This document shows, one piece after another, positions 48,668 through 59,719 of a stretch of DNA of 64,000 nucleotides. Made by a program: the position numbers and the translations under genes. Position 1 is the stretch's first letter; every line of letters begins with the position of its first letter. This DNA is from Callorhinus ursinus. Lineage: Eukaryota > Chordata > Mammalia > Carnivora > Otariidae. Where the stretch lies: contig NW_020312817.1 in assembly GCF_003265705.1 (NCBI RefSeq), positions 26,741,861-26,805,860 of the forward strand, written 5' to 3'. The notes beneath the pieces were generated by a model. The model was not told where the DNA came from and made no database searches. It worked only from the letters and a program-made list of their open reading frames with translations.

Positions 48668-48846
48668 GTATGGCAGGAGGAAAATATCGTTCCTTTTTAA
48701 TCCACGTCAAGGCAGTGAATGAAAGAGGAACAGATGAGATCTGTAATGGTGGTATACGCCCTGTAGTAAGACTTCCATCCCTAAAACACCAGAGTAACAA
48801 GGGTTATTCACTTGCTTCACTCTTGGCAAAAGTTGCAGCAGGCAAG
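48668..48846 (+). CDS. BIRC6: BIRC6 exon 16
   Basis: The exon is 179 nt, 2 bases in, phase 0 out, acceptor 'gctgctcttcag', donor gtatga. It encodes MAGGKYRSFLIHVKAVNERG through SLASLLAKVAAGK. The strand YRSFLIHVKAVNE closes the beta module and the end is helical. Confidence 0.95.
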
Positions 48847-49359
48847 GTATGAAGCAGTGTCATTTTGAACCACAACAGTGCTGTAATAAAGATTATGGAC
48901 AAGATTTGACACACAATTGGAAGTAGTATGACCCTTCATTGATTTTTCAATAGACACTTGGTTCATTTATAATTTTTCTTTGCAGTGACTTTAAAAATAT
49001 AATTAAGAAGAATATATTTTGAATTAACTTTAAGCACATGTTTATATACTCAGGAGAGAGTATTTGTTAGCAGATACTTCCCTTTATAATTATTATAGGC
49101 CATAATATTTATTTAGGTTTTAGAATTTATGTCTGTGTCTTTTACTGGTAACTCACCCCTTTTTTTGGTAAACATTTGGGAGGATGCAGGAAGAGAAGTC
49201 GGGGAGTAGTGTTAGAGATAAATCTAATTTTGAGGTTGATTTCCTACAAGTAGCTGTCTCTTCATAATTGTCTGATCTTGGATTTTCCTGAACTCTGGAG
49301 ATTTTTGTTTCTCTGTCATCATTATTCATAAGCAACAATAGCAATATCAGTAACACCAA

Positions 49360-49590
49360 TCATCTTATATTTGTATAGGTCTTCCAATTTTTCAAGGACT
49401 TCTGTGTACTTTATCTGATTTTAATCCTCAAAATAACTCTGAGGTAGGCAGAGCAGGTGCTACTATTATCTCCATTTTTCATACTGAAAGTGAGTGAACC
49501 TTAGAGATTGGGGAGCAGTCGTATTTCATATTGCTTATAAGTGCTGTGGCTGTGACTTGGTCTCAGGACTTTGACTTTCTAGTCTTTAAT
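49360..49590 (-). repeat. MIR-like fragment, minus
   Basis: 'gatttttaatcctcaaaat' type text with 'ctctgaggtaggcag' and 'tattatctccatttt' resembles antisense MIR; the tRNA-like end is decayed. Confidence 0.6.
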
Positions 49591-49808
49591 CATTGGGTTA
49601 TTGCCTTTAAAACAGTGACTTTGTTTTTTTCCCCATTATAATTCTGGGGGAATTTAGTCATTTACTGAATATGAGGATAAAAGCTGTCATTTTAATTTGA
49701 TACGTATGTTTTGATAGTCACAATTCAGTTGTTTTCTTTTTTAAAAACTTTAGTAAATAATTTTTTAGTTCTGGTTGTTCATTGAGTTATTTGTTTTTGT
49801 ATGTTTAG

Positions 49809-49942
49809 GAAAAATCATCTAATGTTAAGAATGAAAATACAAGCGGTGCCCGCAAATCTGAGAACCTCCGGGGCTGTGACTTACTGCAAGAGGTCTCAGT
49901 CACCATTCGAAGATTTAAGAAAACTTCAATTTCTAAGGAAAG
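49809..49942 (+). CDS. BIRC6: BIRC6 exon 17
   Basis: The exon is 134 nt, 44 codons plus 2 bases of Arg, acceptor 'gtatgtttag', donor gtaacc. It encodes EKSSNVKNENTSGARKSENL then CDLLQEVSVTIRRFKKTSIS. The first half is polar linker; the second is basic. Confidence 0.95.
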
Positions 49943-50267
49943 GTAACCTCATTTCCTTCTCCTTCTATTCTTATAGTAATAAATGTACAAAAGAAGAATT
50001 CTAGTAAAATACAACATATAAAATTTTTGACTCTGACTTTTACTTGAAAATTTTTGTTTGCTTTCCATTTTACTTAAGTACTTGTAATCTCAGTGAGGGT
50101 ATGAATTACCTTTCTACTTCATTATATATATAAAGTGCTTTGGAGTATACCAGGAATATTGTATTTGTATAAATAATGGTATTTGTAGAACGAGGAAAGA
50201 AATATAATTTGAGGTTTTATTCACTCTTTGTCAGAATATAATACATTATTAAACTTAATTTCTTTTA

Positions 50268-50435
50268 TTTTTTAAAAGATTTTATTTATCAGAGAGAGTG
50301 CACACAAGCAGGGGTAGGGAGGCAGAAGGAGAAGCAGACTCCCCGCCAAGCAGGGAGTCTCATATGGGACTCGATCTGGGATCATGACCTGAGTCGAAGG
50401 CAGATGCTTAACTGACTGAGCCACCCAGGCGCCCC
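50268..50435 (-). mobile_element. CanSINE, minus
   Basis: Exact 17-bp duplication aaacttaatttctttta at 50251-50267 and 50436-50452. It lies 245 bp upstream of exon 18. Confidence 0.96.
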
Positions 50436-50680
50436 AAACTTAATTTCTTTTAAAACTTTCTGTGAACCAAGTATTGCTTATATGCTGTTTTAAATCTTTT
50501 AATACCATAAAATTAATACGAGATCAACATTCCATTGTAATATTTAATTTTTAAAAAAATTTTGAATTGTGATATTCATGATTCACAATGAAATAAATAT
50601 ATGACCAACCAGGTTGTGATAGCTTTAGTCTAACTGTTCTGTTTTGGTTGTTAATGTATTTGTATTTTCTTTTTTTTTAG

Positions 50681-50842
50681 AGTGCAACGATGTGCTATGT
50701 TACAGTTTTCAGAATTTCATGAGAAGCTTCTTAACACTCTGTGTAGAAAAGCAGATGATGGCCAAATCACAGAACATGCCCAGAGCCTTGTGCTGGATAC
50801 CCTTTGTTGGTTAGCTGGAGTACATTCAAATGGACCTGGAAG
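50681..50842 (+). CDS. BIRC6: BIRC6 exon 18
   Basis: The exon is 162 nt, frame-neutral, with a strong polypyrimidine acceptor (poly-T then tag) and a weak donor, gttaat. It encodes VQRCAMLQFSEFHEKLLNTL through LAGVHSNGPG, alpha-helical sequence that starts the helical (armadillo-like) scaffold. The following intron is only 97 bp. Confidence 0.95.
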
Positions 50843-50939
50843 GTTAATAATTAAGATTTTACTTAACACTGATGATTGCCCTTTGGATGTTATGAATAGA
50901 AGTTCAAGATGAGTCTAAATGTCTGCTATTGTTTTGCAG

Positions 50940-51071
50940 CTCCAAAGAGGGAAATGAGAGCCTGCTTTCAAAAACACGAAAATGTCTTTCAGACATCGTG
51001 CGTGTCTGCTTCTTTGAGGCAGGACGAAGCATAGCCCATAAGTGTGCTCGATTTCTAGCTTTGTGCATTAG
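50940..51071 (+). CDS. BIRC6: BIRC6 exon 19
   Basis: The exon is 132 nt, frame-neutral, acceptor 'attgttttgcag', weak donor gttggt. It encodes SKEGNESLLSKTRKCLSDIV through KCARFLALCI, helical repeats. Because the donor is weak, translation continues open for some distance into the intron, but the next exon joins correctly (AG|T, Ser). Confidence 0.94.
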
Positions 51072-51268
51072 GTTGGTGGTTTTTTTTGTTGTTGAAAGTC
51101 CAGTTTGTAGGTGCACTTGCAGTTTGGCAGGTGATAGCTGTGTCTGTAGTGTAATTTGATACTTATCGAATGAATGTATAACAAGAGTATTTTCAAAAGT
51201 TGAAGAGAGTTATTGAGATACTAAGAAAGAATTTTAGGTTTTTAGGAGAAAATGTCATCTTGCAAAGT

Positions 51269-51705
51269 CTTTCCTTTTTTAAGATTTTATTTATTTATAT
51301 ATATATACATGTACTTTTTTTTTTTTTAAGATTTTATTTATTTATTTGACAGACAGAGGGAACACAAGCAGGGGGAGCGGCAAGGCAGAGGGGGAGAAGC
51401 AGGCTTCCCGCTGAGCCGGGAGCCTAATGCGGGACTCGATCCCAGGACCCTGGAATCATGACCTGAACTGAAGGCAGACACTTAGTCGACTGAGCCAACC
51501 AGGCGTCCCTATTTATTTATTTATTTATTTATTTAGAAGCATGTGTGAGCGGGGAAAGGGACAGAGGGAGAGGGAGAGAGGGAATCTCAAGCCAACTCCC
51601 TGCTAAGTGCAGAGCCCCACGCAGGACTTGATCTCACCACCCTGAGATTGTGACCTGAGCCGAAATCAAGAGTTGAATGCTTAACTGACAGCCACCCAGG
51701 CGCCT
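51269..51705 (-). mobile_element. Nested pair of CanSINEs, minus
   Basis: An outer SINE (51269-51314 plus 51510-51705) is split within its A/T-rich tail by an inner SINE (51315-51509). Both are antisense. The (ATTT)n tail on the right continues the outer copy. Confidence 0.9.
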
Positions 51706-52170
51706 CTTAATTAAAGTAGTCTACTAGGCTTCTTTGCCTATTAGTAGCAGTATCGGGAGTTTGGTAAGGGGATCCCATCTCCCACTTTTGTTTTTATCTT
51801 CCCTGGTTGTCTTTGGATTCTTCTCCTAAGCCTTATTCCCTGTTATATGACAGTCTTACCAGGCTTATTTGTAACATTGTGCAGACCTTTTTTCTAGACC
51901 CCGAGACTTAAACCATCTAGTAAATGTTTAAAAACTAATAGTATTGACTATATGTGTTTGTTAGCCTTTTTGGTAAAGAAAACCGTTACAAAGACTCTTA
52001 ATATAATCAGTCCCTGTTATCTTTCTTTGTGTATATAGGGCTTTAGGGCAGATTTTTTTGGTAATCTCTATGATACATTTTAAATGGTTTTCTTAGGTAC
52101 TACACCATGTTTAGGATTGAATTTAGATATTGAGTGATATATTTACATATTTTCTTTTAAATTTTTTCAG

Positions 52171-52268
52171 TAATGGCAAATGTGACCCATATCAACCAGG
52201 ATTTGGATCTGTCCTATTGAAGGCCTTACTTGATAATATGTCATTTTTACCTGCAGCGGCAACTGGTG
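52171..52268 (+). CDS. BIRC6: BIRC6 exon 20
   Basis: The exon is 98 nt, acceptor 'aaattttttcag', donor gtatgt. It encodes NGKCDPYQPGFGSVLLKALL through SFLPAAATG. A few residues differ from the human sequence I remember (for example the DP-x-QP-x-FG segment), as expected for an orthologue. Length is not a multiple of 3. Confidence 0.94.
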
Positions 52269-53675
52269 GTATGTGAAATTAGTTTAATCACAAATAGCAG
52301 TAGTCCTAGGAAATATCTCACAATATGTTCGGGATTATTTTATAAGTATTTTTTTCCTTGGTTATTCCGCCTTTTTTCTGTATCTTCTCTAAGGGATTGA
52401 TAAATTGTGATTTATTAGATGGGCAGAGCTTGGAAGAAGTGAGAGAGTTGAGTAGAGAGCAAGTCATCTTAATTCATGCTTTTTCTATATTTCATTAAAA
52501 TCATTGAGTTGTTTGGTTGTTCACTGACTATAGATCAGATATCACAAATTTGCTAGTGCCAGCAAGAGCCAGAGAGGTAACATAAGTAGAATGCTCCATG
52601 CAGGTGTTGTGTGTGATTGGTAGGCAAACTAGAACTCTCTATAAGGGGCCAGTAGGTTTTTCCAGCACCTGAAGACTATAGAAATGCCATTGAAGAGTGA
52701 ATGTGGTGTTTAAAAGCAAAAAAAAGAGTGAATGTAGTTATCAAGTAGCACTTTACAAAGCAGTCCCCTAAAATAGCACATATATAAAGTAATGAATATT
52801 TTAAAAATACAATGCCGTTTTGTTGTTTCTATAAAGAGCTACTGATTTGTCCTTCTAAACCTAATGTTATTTTTTTGTAGACATTTCTTAGAGTCTTTTG
52901 TTTAATAAATAATCAACTTATTCAACAAGGATTATATATTTCACAAGGATATGATCTTTGTGGTATTGTAGAAAAAGAGCCTGCTCAAAGTTAGTTGATA
53001 AATGGTTATTTTATCAATCTTAATTTGCATAAAGAATCTGTTTATGTTTACCTTGGACATAAACTGGGTGGAACTGTTAACTCTCTGTTCTATAGAGTAG
53101 AAAGTTTTGGACTTGATTGCATACTCTAATAGTCTTGGAGTTTAAAATAGTTTTTTGAGAATATTCTTAGTGGTAGGATGCTTAAATTCTGGGGTGTACT
53201 TAGTACTTAGATATCTCATATTTTAAAAAAGTCTTAACATCATGATCGTTTTTTAACCATGTGGGTTTGTATCTATCTAACTGACAGTATAGGACGACTA
53301 TATTCACTTGGCAGCGTGTGTTATTTGTACCTCATGGCCATCCATTGTTTTTGAAAATTTTAGTATAAACCAAACAGTATTTCAGGAAGAATGGCTTGGA
53401 AGATCTGATATCTCTGTACTTTTCCAGCTATTCTAAAATGTCCCTCAGAGTCATCTCAAGTTACTGAGAACCTAAATGACTAGGTTGACTTATATACTCC
53501 TTAAAAAAAATATTTCAAATTCTCTGTCACTGTCCTCTTAGTGCCCTTCAAGGAATTGGTCCATTCTTTAGAGGTTGTTTTGTAAGGGGACTTAGTGATA
53601 AATACGTAATCTGAAGTTCTCTTTGTTAGGGAACGAGGAGGAAAAGAAACATTGATTTGTTTTTATTGTTTTCAG

Positions 53676-53823
53676 GTTCTGTCTATTGGTATTTTGTCTT
53701 ACTGAATTATGTTAAAGATGAAGATTTGGCTGGGTGCAGTACAGCTTGTGCATCTTTGCTTACTGCTGTGTCCAAACAGTTACAGGACAGGCTAACACCA
53801 ATGGAAGCTTTACTTCAGACAAG
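53676..53823 (+). CDS. BIRC6: BIRC6 exon 21
   Basis: The exon is 148 nt, 2 bases in, 2 bases out, acceptor 'tattgttttcag', donor gtattt. It encodes SVYWYFVLLNYVKDEDLAGC through LTPMEALLQT, helical scaffold sequence. Confidence 0.95.
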
Positions 53824-54666
53824 GTATTTTATTATACGTAATGACTTAACAGTGGGCCTTTCAGGATATGATACCAGCTTTGCACAGAACTCTCTCTCTA
53901 TATATATTTGCTTGCAGAAATATATTTATGCATTTCTTTTTTCAAAGTATTAGCCTAAGGTTTTCTTTTCCTCTATTTTCTCTGAAATAATTCCTTTTAT
54001 AGTTTTGAAGGTCCTGAAAATGGTTATTTAGAGGACTAATTATGTAAACACTTAAAAGTGGTATTTCTTGCTAATCGAAGAAACATTTAAAATAATTTGT
54101 TTCTCTATAGTTTGAATTTTGTGGTTGGAGTTATATAAATCACTTACTGGCCTTAACCAGTACTCTTCATCTGCTGGTTGATTTTTCTAAAATTTCAACA
54201 TAATGTAATAAATAGCTGAAGGTTAGATTTGAGGTCTTGCCTGATCTTCAGTGTGAGAAGTATTCTCTTATTTAACATGATGATTTTGTAATGTTTTTAG
54301 ATGAGAAATCTTGATAAAATTTTACTCAAAGCCTTTGTATTTTCTACTGAATCAGTGTAATTAATAGTGGAGTTGAGGGAAGGGTGCTTGGTTATCATGT
54401 CCTTGCTTCAGTCTGCAGATAAAGATTCAGTCTTGGTTCATTACCTACCAGTTTATTAGAATCACATTTGTTGAGTCTCTGGGCCACATCTTTTAGAGTA
54501 TAGGTTTCTGGAGGAACACAATTGAGATTCACTGAATTTAGTGGGTTAAATCTGGTTAGTGTTTCCTTTTGCCCTGTGTCAAACTGCTTTCAAAACTAAA
54601 TAAATAGGTAATTTGTTAATTAGATGGCTGACAGGAAAATTGTTAGGACATTATTTTATTTTTCAG

Positions 54667-54800
54667 ATACGGATTATATAGCTCACCATTTGATCCAGTC
54701 CTTTTTGATTTGGAGATGAGCGGTTCTTCTTGTAAAAATGTATACAACAGCAGCATTGGTGTCCAGTCAGATGAAATTGATTTGTCAGATGTCCTTTCAG
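54667..54800 (+). CDS. BIRC6: BIRC6 exon 22
   Basis: The exon is 134 nt, acceptor 'ttatttttcag', donor gtagta. It encodes YGLYSSPFDPVLFDLEMSGS through DEIDLSDVLS. It is followed by the longest intron in the window (7.3 kb). Confidence 0.95.
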
Positions 54801-56099
54801 GTAGTAACATCTTTTATTAAAGGAATTTCTGATTTTTACATATTTGGTTTAAGCTACCATTGACTTAACAGATTGTAGTGACTATGTTCTGTCTTGAAAA
54901 ACTAAAATTCTTCAGGACTTAACCTTAACATCTGTGAATCATGAAACTGTTTGCCCTTATTTCATAACTTCTCCCTTAAAAAAAATTTTGAAGTTATTTT
55001 TGGAAGGGTTGTAAATTTGTTTTTTGTTTGTTTTTTTTGTGTGTTTCATTGCATGTCAGTGTAACTTTAATGATAAGAGACTTTAAAATGTGATTATTGT
55101 AGCCTTTTCTGTTTTGTTTGGTATGCCTTCATGTCCACAAAATCAAAGAATGTTTTATTTCATATTTCAGAAAGTAAAATGAATATATAGTAATAAGTAA
55201 AGATGGTGAAAAAAATTTTCTGTATCTAGATACTAGCATACTCAGTTAAACTTTATACAGTGTTATATGTATTCTTGTATACATTTCTGCAAGAATATGA
55301 TTTTAGGATTGAGTGTATAACCTTTTCAGGTACTATAGTTTGGTGTTTATCTAGTTTTGTTAATGAAAACAACGAGCACTATTTTCTTCCATGTTACTGA
55401 ACTGACTATAAGTGTTGCCATAAACCACGGTGTTAGAATTTTGACATAATACAATAATTATCACATGAAGTAGCAGTCAATTTGGGGAGTTAATTTCATT
55501 TTCTTTTACTTTAAAGTAAATTATGAATTGTGAAAAAAAGCAAAAGGGAAAAATCAAATACAGAAATACAAATAAAATGTAAAGTGCCTTAATTACAACC
55601 TTTCCACCCTCTTAGATTACCTTTGTTAACAGGATGTTTAGCTGTTTAGACTTGTGTGCTACACATATTCATGAACATTTTTAATGAAAGAGATCATACT
55701 ATACTTACCAATCTGCTACTTAATTTTTAATGGCTTATGTTGCCGTGGGTATGTGTTACCTCCTCTGTTTGATGACTTAGGCTCTGCCTACTTTATGCTG
55801 ATCTCTCTGTCCCAAGTGACATCAGTTTATGAGTGGAAGTCAGAGGAGAGGTTAGAACTCAGTAAATGGATGCCTTCTGTATACCTTAGGATGGAATGAG
55901 ATTCATTATGGAGAGAGTATAAGGAAAAGACCATAAAGCTCAGGTCAGGCCAGGGAGTTAAATACACGAGAGCTGCACACTCAGTAAAGAAGAGACTTAG
56001 AAATCATGACATAAGTCTCCATCTGAATGTCTCATTTTATTTTTCACCATTAATCCTTGTGTGGTGTTCCTTTTCTCAGTTAATGGCATCACTGGCGCA

Positions 56100-56521
56100 C
56101 ATCAGAAATCTGAATTTCATCTTTGATACCTCCTTCTCAGCCTCCACATTGAAGCTGTCAACAGATCCTATCTCTTTTTACACCATCATATATTTCAAAT
56201 CTATTCTCTTACCTCCCATGATCACATGATTATAGGAAAGCCAGTCATCTTGAATCTGGACTACAGTAATAGCATTCTAACTGGTCTTTTTGCCTTGCTC
56301 TTGCTTCACTTGTGTACATTCTCCACACTGCAGTGAGTGCCATCATTTTTGGATGCAAACCTGATCATTTTACCTCTCTCCTTAAAATACTTTTCATGTC
56401 TTTGCTTTATCCTGCAGTCCAAAATCTCTGTTTCAGCATATAAAATCTTACATGATCTGGCTCTCTTTCCCTTGACACCTAATCTAGGACCATTGCCTCT
56501 GTTAGTCTCCTCTCTCTGGTC
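56100..56521 (+). repeat. L2 LINE fragment (5' part)
   Basis: The sequence reads like the conserved 3' half of L2 on the + strand: 'tactgcagtgagtgccatcat' type text, then 'ctccttaaaatacttttcatg', 'tgcagtccaaa' and 'catgatctggctc'. It continues at 58911 after the hAT insertion. Confidence 0.6.
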
Positions 56522-57328
56522 TAGTGATTCTCAAAGTGTGGTACGTAGACCCACTCAGGATCTCTGAGATACTTTCAGGGAATCATGGGTCAACTATCTT
56601 CATGATAGAACAATATTATTTGCCTTTTTCACTGCATTGACATTTACACTAATTGTGCAAAAGTGTGATGTTCTCTACTCTGTCCTTGGCAATGAAAAAT
56701 ATGCCAGTTTCACTTTAAAATGTCCCTGATGAGGCAGTAAAACTATTAATTTTATTAAGTTTTGAACCTATTGATAGTCATGTTTAGAGTATTCTGTGAT
56801 GAAATGGGAAATAGGCATGAAGCACTTTTGCTTCATACTGAAATACCATGGTTGTTTTAAGGAAACACACTTCGGCAGTTTGAGTTACAAGCTGAACTAG
56901 TTGCTTATTTTATGGAAAACCATTTTTATTGCAGGAATGACTGATCTGCAAAATATGTTTATTCATACTTCATTGTTTGGTTGGGATTTTTTTAAAAATG
57001 AATAGGAAAAGCCTTTCACTGTCCATCCAATTGATAGTGTTTCTTGCCAGAGTTAAAAGAGCTTTTAAGCAAAAATTAGAATTTTGGAGAACTTGCTTCA
57101 TCTAGTAAGCTTGATAGCTTCCCAGTATATAACAACTTTTCTGATGGCCTATGTTGATATTACTGAATGTCATTTTCTGATATATATAATGAAATGTGTT
57201 AACATATGTATATAGTCGTCAACCAGTATTTTCCAAGTAGGTAAGAGATTCCTTAAAAGTACAGGAAGTCCAATTAATAATAACGTTATAGAGTTTGAGA
57301 AGTTCATCTGTAAGATTCCAGAGACCAG

Positions 57329-57462
57329 GGACGCCTGGATGGTTCAGTCAGTTAAGTGTCCAGCTACTTGGTCTCAGCTCTGGTCTCGATCTCGGTGTTG
57401 TGAGTTCAAGCCTTGCAGTGGCTTGAACTGTGTGGAGCCTACTTTTAAAAAAAAAACAACAA
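57329..57462 (+). mobile_element. CanSINE (short type), plus, in hAT
   Basis: Flanks agattccagagaccag and agatttcagataccag at about 57313 and 57464. The hAT sequence resumes directly after it. Confidence 0.9.
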
Positions 57463-57679
57463 AAGATTTCAGATACCAGATTGCAAATAATCTTCAAAAA
57501 AAATATTAGCACTTGCCAAAGTTTTTGAATATGTAAGACTATTAAAATATTCCTTTTCCAACTGCATATCTGTGATAGGCCAGATTTTTTTTGTAAAGCT
57601 CTCCCAAAACAACATCCTGCAACACACAATGTGGAGATGGATAGGACAATACAATTACCCTCTTTGATAAGCCAGATTA

Positions 57680-57890
57680 TTTGTTGATGTATTTATTCAT
57701 TCATTCATTCATTCATTCATTTGACAGAGACAGACACAGCGAGAGAGGGAACACAAGCAGGGGGAGTGGGAGAGGGAGAAGCAGGCTTCCCTCTGAGCAG
57801 GGAGCCCGATGCGGGGCTCAGTCCCAGGACCCTGGGATCATGACCTGAGCTGAAGGCAGATGCTTAACGGCTGAGCCACCCAGGCATCCC
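57680..57890 (-). mobile_element. CanSINE, minus, in hAT
   Basis: Duplication gataagccagatt at 57666-57678 and 57891-57903. Contains an (ATTC)n tract of about seven units at its 3' edge. Confidence 0.95.
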
Positions 57891-58087
57891 GATAAGCCAG
57901 ATTTTAGAGTTTTGCAAAAATGTAAAACATTGCCACTCTCATAAAGTTATTTTTGTCTGAAGATGGTTATTTTTCATCAGGGTATTCTATTTCTATCTAA
58001 TGAACTTATTACCTGAGTTATTCTCATCCTAAGATTTCTGCTATGATGAATATCTGTCTACAACCAACATAGATGAAAGTTCTTTAA

Positions 58088-58105
58088 GAGTTCTTAATCA
58101 TTTTA
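58088..58105. repeat. Left target-site duplication of SUB1 retrocopy
   Basis: The 18-bp sequence gagttcttaatcatttta is repeated exactly at 58859-58876 and brackets the retrocopy. In the element's orientation the site follows 'ctt' and begins 'taaaat', which fits L1 endonuclease TTT/AAAA preference. Confidence 0.93.
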
Positions 58106-58858
58106 TTTTATTTTTTTTTTTAAAGATTCTATTACTTGATTTTATTTTACACTAGGTGGCAGGCACAAAGCAATCTTACTTAATAAAGTTGACAGTTAGC
58201 TTCACCTAGAACACTTTTAATAATGCACATAAAAAAAATTCATCTCACAAATTGTTCTGCAATCCAAATATACAATAGCTTGGAAAACAACATTTAGAAA
58301 ACAAAAGCCAATGTAAAAGGCGAAAGATTTATACGATCTGAAGAGAAACCAGAGTATACAAAAGCCAATGTAAAAAGACTAAAACAACTAGAACAGTACA
58401 GGTCTCGTGTGGCTCTGATTTTACAGCTTTCTTACTGTGTCATCAGTGTCCGCAATCTGTTCCTTCCACTGGCTGCCATGCTTGGGATTTAAAGAAAAAC
58501 CTTTTCTTCCAGGTTTCATTTCACCTTCTGGATCCATCCGATATTCTCTAATATCAATTAGGACTTTCCCTTTAAAGTCGCGAGCACTGTGTAGCTCACT
58601 TTCCCAGTCTGGAGCATGTTCCCACTGCTGCCCCTGCCGCTCTGCTCAGAGGATGACCAGGCTCTTGAAGTGTCACCAGTCTGGCTTCTTCACAGATTGT
58701 TCTGGAGCAACTTGCTTTTTCCGCTTAAACTTTTTGTCAGCCTCACTGTCAGAATCGCTGCCAGAAGAGCTTGAAGAAACAAGTTCCTTTGATTTAGGCA
58801 TTGCTTTACTCTCGCAGCCAACTGCCTTCTCGCTCGCTTGCACCTGACCAAGAACTGC
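58106..58858 (-). pseudogene. SUB1: SUB1 (PC4) processed pseudogene
   Basis: The minus strand matches the mRNA of the transcription coactivator PC4/SUB1 without introns. ATG is at 58801-58799, followed by [20 protein letters not shown] and a Lys-rich segment. A 2-nt loss then causes an in-frame TGA at 58675-58673, after 42 codons. The C-terminal DNA-binding half is still recognisable ([24 protein letters not shown]), and the stop lies at 58423-58421. Start to stop is 381 nt, against 384 for the 127-residue parent. A 3' UTR, an AATAAA (58146-58141) and an A-rich tail (58121-58106) follow. The 18-bp duplication gagttcttaatcatttta flanks it at 58088-58105 and 58859-58876, proving L1-type retroposition. 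It sits inside the hAT transposon remnant. No promoter or function is indicated. Confidence 0.93.
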
Positions 58859-58910
58859 GAGTTCTTAATCATTTTAAAGATATAGAGAGGGGTGTTTGGA
58901 TTGAGAAATG

Positions 58911-59145
58911 TTCCTCCAGCCACCTTGTTCCTTTAGTTCCTCCAATGTGCCATACTTCTTCCTACTGGAGAGATTTCACTCATGTTGTTTCTTTTGCCAG
59001 GTTTCCCCTGCTTGGAATAAGTACGTAAAAATGTCATTCTTCCCATAAATCTCATCACCTCATCATGAAAGTATTTTATTACTCCTTGGCTTAGACTGAT
59101 TTCCCCTGGACTTACTAGTCCTTTGAACTCCTTTTAAGTAAAACA
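58911..59145 (+). repeat. L2 LINE fragment (3' continuation)
   Basis: Text such as 'ccaggtttcccctgcttggaa' and 'cctcatcatg' is typical of L2 just downstream of the segment at 56100-56521. The two halves flank the hAT element, so they are probably one old L2 copy. Confidence 0.55.
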
Positions 59146-59162
59146 TAGCACTTTTTTTTTTT

Positions 59163-59719
59163 AGTTTTTATTTAAATTCCAATTAGTTAACATACAGTGT
59201 AATATTAGTTTCAGATGTACAAGTTAGTGACTCAACACTTACTTAAAACACCTGGTACTCATCACAAGTGCCCTCCTTGATCCCCGACACCTATTTAACC
59301 CATCTCCCCCCCACACCTCCCATATGGTAACCGTGAGTTTGTTCTCTTAGAGTCTGTTTCTAGGTTTGCCTCTCTCTTTTTCCCCCCACCGTGTTCATTT
59401 GCTTTGTTTCTTAAATTCCACATGAGTGAAATTATGATATTTGTCTTTCTCTGACTGACTGACTTCACTTAACATAATACTCTCTAGCTCCATCCATGTC
59501 GTTGTAAATGGCAAGATCTCATTCTTTTTTATGTCTAATACTCCATTGTTTACACCATATCTTTATCCATTCATCAGTCGGTGGACATTTGGGATCTTTC
59601 CATAATTTGGCTATTGTAGATAATCTGCTATAGACATTGGGGTGTGTGTATCCTTTGAATTAGTATTTTTGTATTCTTTGGGTAAATACTTTGTACTGCA
59701 AATGCTAGATTGTAGGGTA
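59163..59719 (-). mobile_element. 5'-truncated antisense L1 (3' UTR and ORF2 end)
   Basis: Carnivore L1 3' sequence lies in antisense: 'ccaattagttaacatacagtg', 'tccatccatgtcgttg', 'tttatccattcatcag'. The T-run at 59152-59162 is its poly(A). A repeat 'agcac' plus T-run is present on both sides (59147 and 59720), a plausible target-site duplication of about 14-15 bp. It is defective. Confidence 0.8.

Larger units (their letters stand above)
44590..50680 (+). other. BIRC6 introns 13 to 17 (around exons 14-17)
   Basis: Intron 13 (44590-45640), intron 14 (45773-46266) and intron 16 (48847-49808) carry nothing beyond one MIR-like piece in intron 16. Intron 15 (46399-48667) has one SINE and a MIR; the 152-codon antisense ORF there (47578-48036) shows no recognised domain. 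Intron 17 has one SINE. Confidence 0.8.
51072..54666 (+). other. BIRC6 introns 19 to 21 (around exons 20-21)
   Basis: Intron 19 has the nested SINE pair. Introns 20 (52269-53675) and 21 (53824-54666) show no recognised repeat or gene. Confidence 0.85.
56522..58910 (+). mobile_element. hAT/Charlie-type DNA transposon remnant
   Basis: This sequence resembles autonomous hAT-Charlie elements of mammals. The 5' end 'tagtgattctcaaag' resembles their CAGTGGTTCTCAAA terminal repeat, and the far end 'ttgagaaatg' is a decayed inverted copy. Inside, on the + strand, stretches match hAT transposase DNA, including the segments around 56630-57200 and 57480-57650, now with stops and deletions. It is interrupted by SINEs at 57329-57462 and 57680-57890 and by the SUB1 retrocopy at 58106-58858. 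It was itself inserted into an L2. Family name is from memory, and the 8-bp target duplication is not preserved. Confidence 0.7.

Noticed and set aside
58540..58640. Local CpG/GC enrichment
   Set aside because: Too short for a CpG island and explained by the SUB1 retrocopy.
58437..58847. 136-codon + ORF
   Set aside because: It is the wrong strand of the SUB1 pseudogene.
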